Shown: positions 61,094-64,000 of the stretch, piece after piece
How positions within the stretch are numbered: the stretch's first letter is position 1
Layout: each line of letters starts with the position of its first letter
Assembly: GCA_014898415.1 (NCBI GenBank)
Contig: RCTD01000014.1
Location: forward strand, 930,001 to 994,000
Length of the DNA: 64,000 bases
Reading direction: 5' to 3'
Source of the DNA: Stromatinia cepivora
Lineage: Eukaryota > Ascomycota > Leotiomycetes > Helotiales > Sclerotiniaceae
The notes under the pieces: generated by a model
Database searches by the model: none
Told to the model about the DNA's origin: nothing
The model's input: the letters and a program-made list of their open reading frames with translations, nothing else
Made by a program: the position numbers and the translations under genes

Positions 61094-63539
61094 ATCATTG
61101 GTGGCCAGAGAAAGAGAGGTTCGCTTGATCAGATGAAGGCCCAAGGTGAGAGTTGCTCGAGGTATCAATATGTGCTCGACATTCGAATGAAAGGCTTATT
61201 TCAACATCTGTGGGCGTATTATGAGGCAAGTGGCTTACCTTGCGCATATTGAATGGAGTTAGAAAGCTGCACCCAAATAGGTGCATATGGATGTGCGATA
61301 TCTGCTACAGAAAATGGAGGGCAGGGGAAAAGGGAAGTTTGTTTGCATACGGGATCTCCTTGGCTATCATCGAGTCAGCTTGTTTTACGACTATTATAGA
61401 TTTCCTTTCCATGTCAGTCGACACATGGTCAAGAGTGGAAGCAAAAAAAGAGAAATGAAAAGAGTTTTCCGAAAAACTCTTTCATTTTGATGGATACTTT
61501 GTTATGGTTTTCTATCTATGCATTTGCGAAGCGATATGGTTCTGGGTTCCAGTCCGGGCGACTTTTTCTGGTTTGGGATTGTTTTCGATTCTTTCTATGC
61601 TTTTCTATTTGAGTTTTTGCTTTGTTTTGGTCACAGAGGGTTCATAAACTTGCACAATGGGTTTCTACTGGTCGGGTTGTTCTTTGATATACAATTGGCA
61701 TGCATACACATAGGGAAAGCTCAAAAATGCGACACTTCATGCAAAGTTCTTATTTTGATGGCGCGAGGCGACGTGGGGGTGGTCGGATAGCGAGGCATTC
61801 AGCGGGAGTGGGGTTTGTGGTTTGTTCTTTTATTTTTCCTCATTCGGAACGGGTGAGATGGCATGAATGGATGGTAAATGAGGCCAGCAAGATGGGAAAG
61901 GAAGGGAAGAGCGTATGATAAGGAAGAAATGGCCTCGTGTATGTTTATAGTATAGATGTGCAAAAACTGGGCGAGCATAGCGATGAAAATGAAGGGGAAG
62001 AGGATGAGGAAATACCTACTGGGTGGAGGATTTACATATCCAGTGAAGTGCCGAGCAGAGCGGAAAGAGAAACAGAAACAGCGATGCACAGCGGAAGATA
62101 TATGAAATGAAATGAAAGAATAAAAAAATTGTCAAAATATTTGAAAGGATGGGGTTGGAGTGATTTGTGATATACAAATCGTGATATGTGAATATGAATG
62201 TGAATGTTCCTTGAAAGGAAAGATATCAATCATCTTTCATATTAACATACATATATATTATATTCTAAATTCTAAACGCGAAGTAAGAAAGGGAAGCCAG
62301 GGTATTGAGATTGAGGAAAGGAATAGAAAGGAAATATCAGTATCCGTGTAAAATTAGGGGGGGGGGAGTGGTCTATGTATGGATGGATGTATGGATAGAG
62401 GCTTGGAATTACTTGTATCCATATATCTTGTGTCGGGCGATGGTCTTTCCATACCTATTAAATATAGTGTAGGATTCTTGTTGATGAAGGGTAGAATGGT
62501 GTGAGGTCAATATGTTGATGTGTTGATGTGTTGATATTGTTGATATGATACTCAGATTGTATGAGTGGCTAGAAGCTTGAGATGACTGAAATTCTATTGA
62601 TTGTTCATCTGAGGATTAGATATGGATATTTCATACTTGGCAGCTAGATTCACCACCTTATAATGATTATTGAAGTTTGACCCGAAAAATCAAGGGTCCT
62701 CATCGGTTTAACCTTAACAATTACCCGGCTTGGAGTTGAATGATCAGTGGTACCTGTCAAGAAGACCCTTATCTTACCAATTATACCCATAAGATAGGCA
62801 CCGAGTAGGATCCATATCATAATGTCAGCCTTGCTCCATAAATTATGAGTCCTACAACGAGGACTTATTGTAGTATAGAGTCCGAAAAGATGCAGAATGA
62901 GTACGGAATATGAGTCATCTGCCGTATACTACCAAATTACAATCCATTATAGACCCGTAAGTACGCCACTCTAGAAGGTCTATATCAATTAGCATCTCCG
63001 CCCTCGAAATTTCCGATGTCATATACAGAAAGTTGTGATGAGCCAGAGTAATGAGTAATTGATCAATCACATCTCTTCATTAGACCAAAGAAATAACTTT
63101 TCCGCGAAGAAAATCATGGGGAATTGCGCTTTTCCTTTTTCTGTTGGCCGAAAAGGCTGTGCTAATATAATATAATTGGAGCCAATCAAATTAATTACAT
63201 AAGATCCACAATGACTCGCCGGTACAAAATAGGTATAGTATGTTGACATGGATTCATTACGACCTGCTTGATTGCTTCGTGTGAGATGAGCCTCGAAAAG
63301 TTCATAATAGATACAGATTTTCCTTTCAGGCTTCCAAAACTCTTTTGTCTTTTTCTAAGATTCATCTATTCCAATTTGTTATACTCCTCGTCGTTAATTC
63401 TGTGAATTCTGTGAATTCACGCCAAGTAGAGTCACTCCGGAAAACCAAATCTACTTCATCAAATCTAATCCCTACGCCTACATCTCTTACAAATCATCTA
63501 ATCGATAAGGCCGTTACCGGTAGTCAATTGAATTTCATA
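61094..63539. other. 2.4 kb intergenic, no gene seen
   Basis: Contains the 3' region of the nucleotidyltransferase gene, a G10 run near 62357, GTTGAT-type repeats near 62510-62545 and the promoter of the last gene. Frames are short and shadow-like. Confidence 0.5.
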
Positions 63540-64000
63540 ATGTCTACAAGAAATCAAATGCCTACTTTCAACTCTTTCACCATCACTCAATCCTTTTTGG
63601 GTGCACCACTTCAATTCCAACCTGCTCTTGGATCAAAAGAGCTTGAGGAATTGATTGATGCTTACGTGGTTGGAAATGCTTGCAAACAAGATAAGCTTTC
63701 CACCGTGACGATCGATTTCTATAACCATGCAACCGTTGATATCAATACCGGTTCCCTCGTTCGTCGATACGATGTTATGCCATGGGCTTTTGACCAAAGC
63801 CCTTCTCAATCACAATCTTCAGGATTGAGTCCACCAATTTTCACTCCTAGCCCTGCTTCTTCAGCTACCTTCGCCGATTCCACTTATAGCTCAATGAGCA
63901 CCCCTTCAAATCGAACTAGAGGGTCACGAGTTACGAAGAAGACGAAAAAGGATACCACAAAGAAGTCTGCGGAAATCAGACTACCTGGCTTTTCTATCAT
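63540..64000 (+). CDS. 5' part of an unidentified gene, cut by the window edge
   Basis: From the ATG at 63540 the frame stays open to the last base (153 codons). It starts MSTRNQMPTFNSFTITQSFL. A folded-looking segment follows (KELEELIDAYVVGNACKQDK, then LSTVTIDFYNHATVDINTG), then a Ser/Pro-rich region and a basic stretch (VTKKTKKDTTKKSAEIR). Composition and codon use look coding. I do not recognise the family; the basic patch could be a nuclear signal. Confidence 0.7.
   Translation, partial: MSTRNQMPTFNSFTITQSFLGAPLQFQPALGSKELEELIDAYVVGNACKQDKLSTVTIDFYNHATVDINTGSLVRRYDVMPWAFDQSPSQSQSSGLSPPIFTPSPASSATFADSTYSSMSTPSNRTRGSRVTKKTKKDTTKKSAEIRLPGFSI

Noticed and set aside
1..64000. tRNA, rRNA, CRISPR arrays or intact transposable elements
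   Set aside because: I looked for cloverleaf arms with B-box-like words, terminal repeats and transposase or reverse-transcriptase motifs, and found none that held up. CRISPR is not expected in a fungal genome.

Overview
The window is nuclear DNA of a filamentous ascomycete. Introns are short (mostly 48-70 bp, GT..AG, with CTAAC/TAAC-like branch sites), genes sit on both strands without operons, and the protein families are typical of Pezizomycotina (Zn2Cys6 factor, Ssk1 response regulator, GH18, MIP with a long tail, STAND NTPase relic). A Leotiomycete such as Botrytis or Sclerotinia fits best from general familiarity with these proteins; I could not run a search to confirm it.

Layout. 1-5.8 kb: a possible zinc-finger ORF, a small two-TM membrane protein, and a decayed aspartic-protease-like gene. 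6.4-8.5 kb: two different Nudix hydrolases arranged tail to tail (an ADP-sugar diphosphatase type and an ADP-ribose pyrophosphatase type). 9.9-12.5 kb: a secreted GH18 protein and a peroxiredoxin-like protein. 13.5-18.9 kb: an aquaglyceroporin with a 420-residue N-terminal tail and a type II membrane putative glycosyltransferase. 21.7-28.0 kb: a compact three-gene group made of a DUF1445 (D-glutamate cyclase/hydro-lyase family) enzyme, a divergent Zn2Cys6 regulator, and a DAL5-type MFS permease. It looks like a small regulated catabolic unit and is the best candidate for an undescribed system here. 28.1-28.5 kb: an AT-rich minisatellite. 28.9-30.2 kb: a putative nuclear protein. 32.2-34.8 kb: the Ssk1-type response regulator of the HOG stress pathway. 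37.6-39.3 kb: a five-exon low-complexity protein. 43.8-48.0 kb: a relic zone with a degenerate STAND/NLR-type NTPase gene and an amidase gene broken by an internal inversion. 50.9-52.1 kb: a multi-pass membrane protein. 57.2-61.1 kb: a Cid1/CutA-type RNA nucleotidyltransferase. 63.5 kb to the edge: the 5' part of a gene cut by the window.

The sharpest single observation is the amidase. All four exons, their splice sites and the Lys-Ser-Ser triad are intact, but 188 bp (46685-46872) read correctly only on the opposite strand. Turning that block around restores a continuous 544-residue frame at both joins. It is either a very recent microinversion or an assembly error.

Gene models with introns were spliced by eye, using frame continuity, splice consensus and family resemblance. 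No alignment, expression or database data were available.
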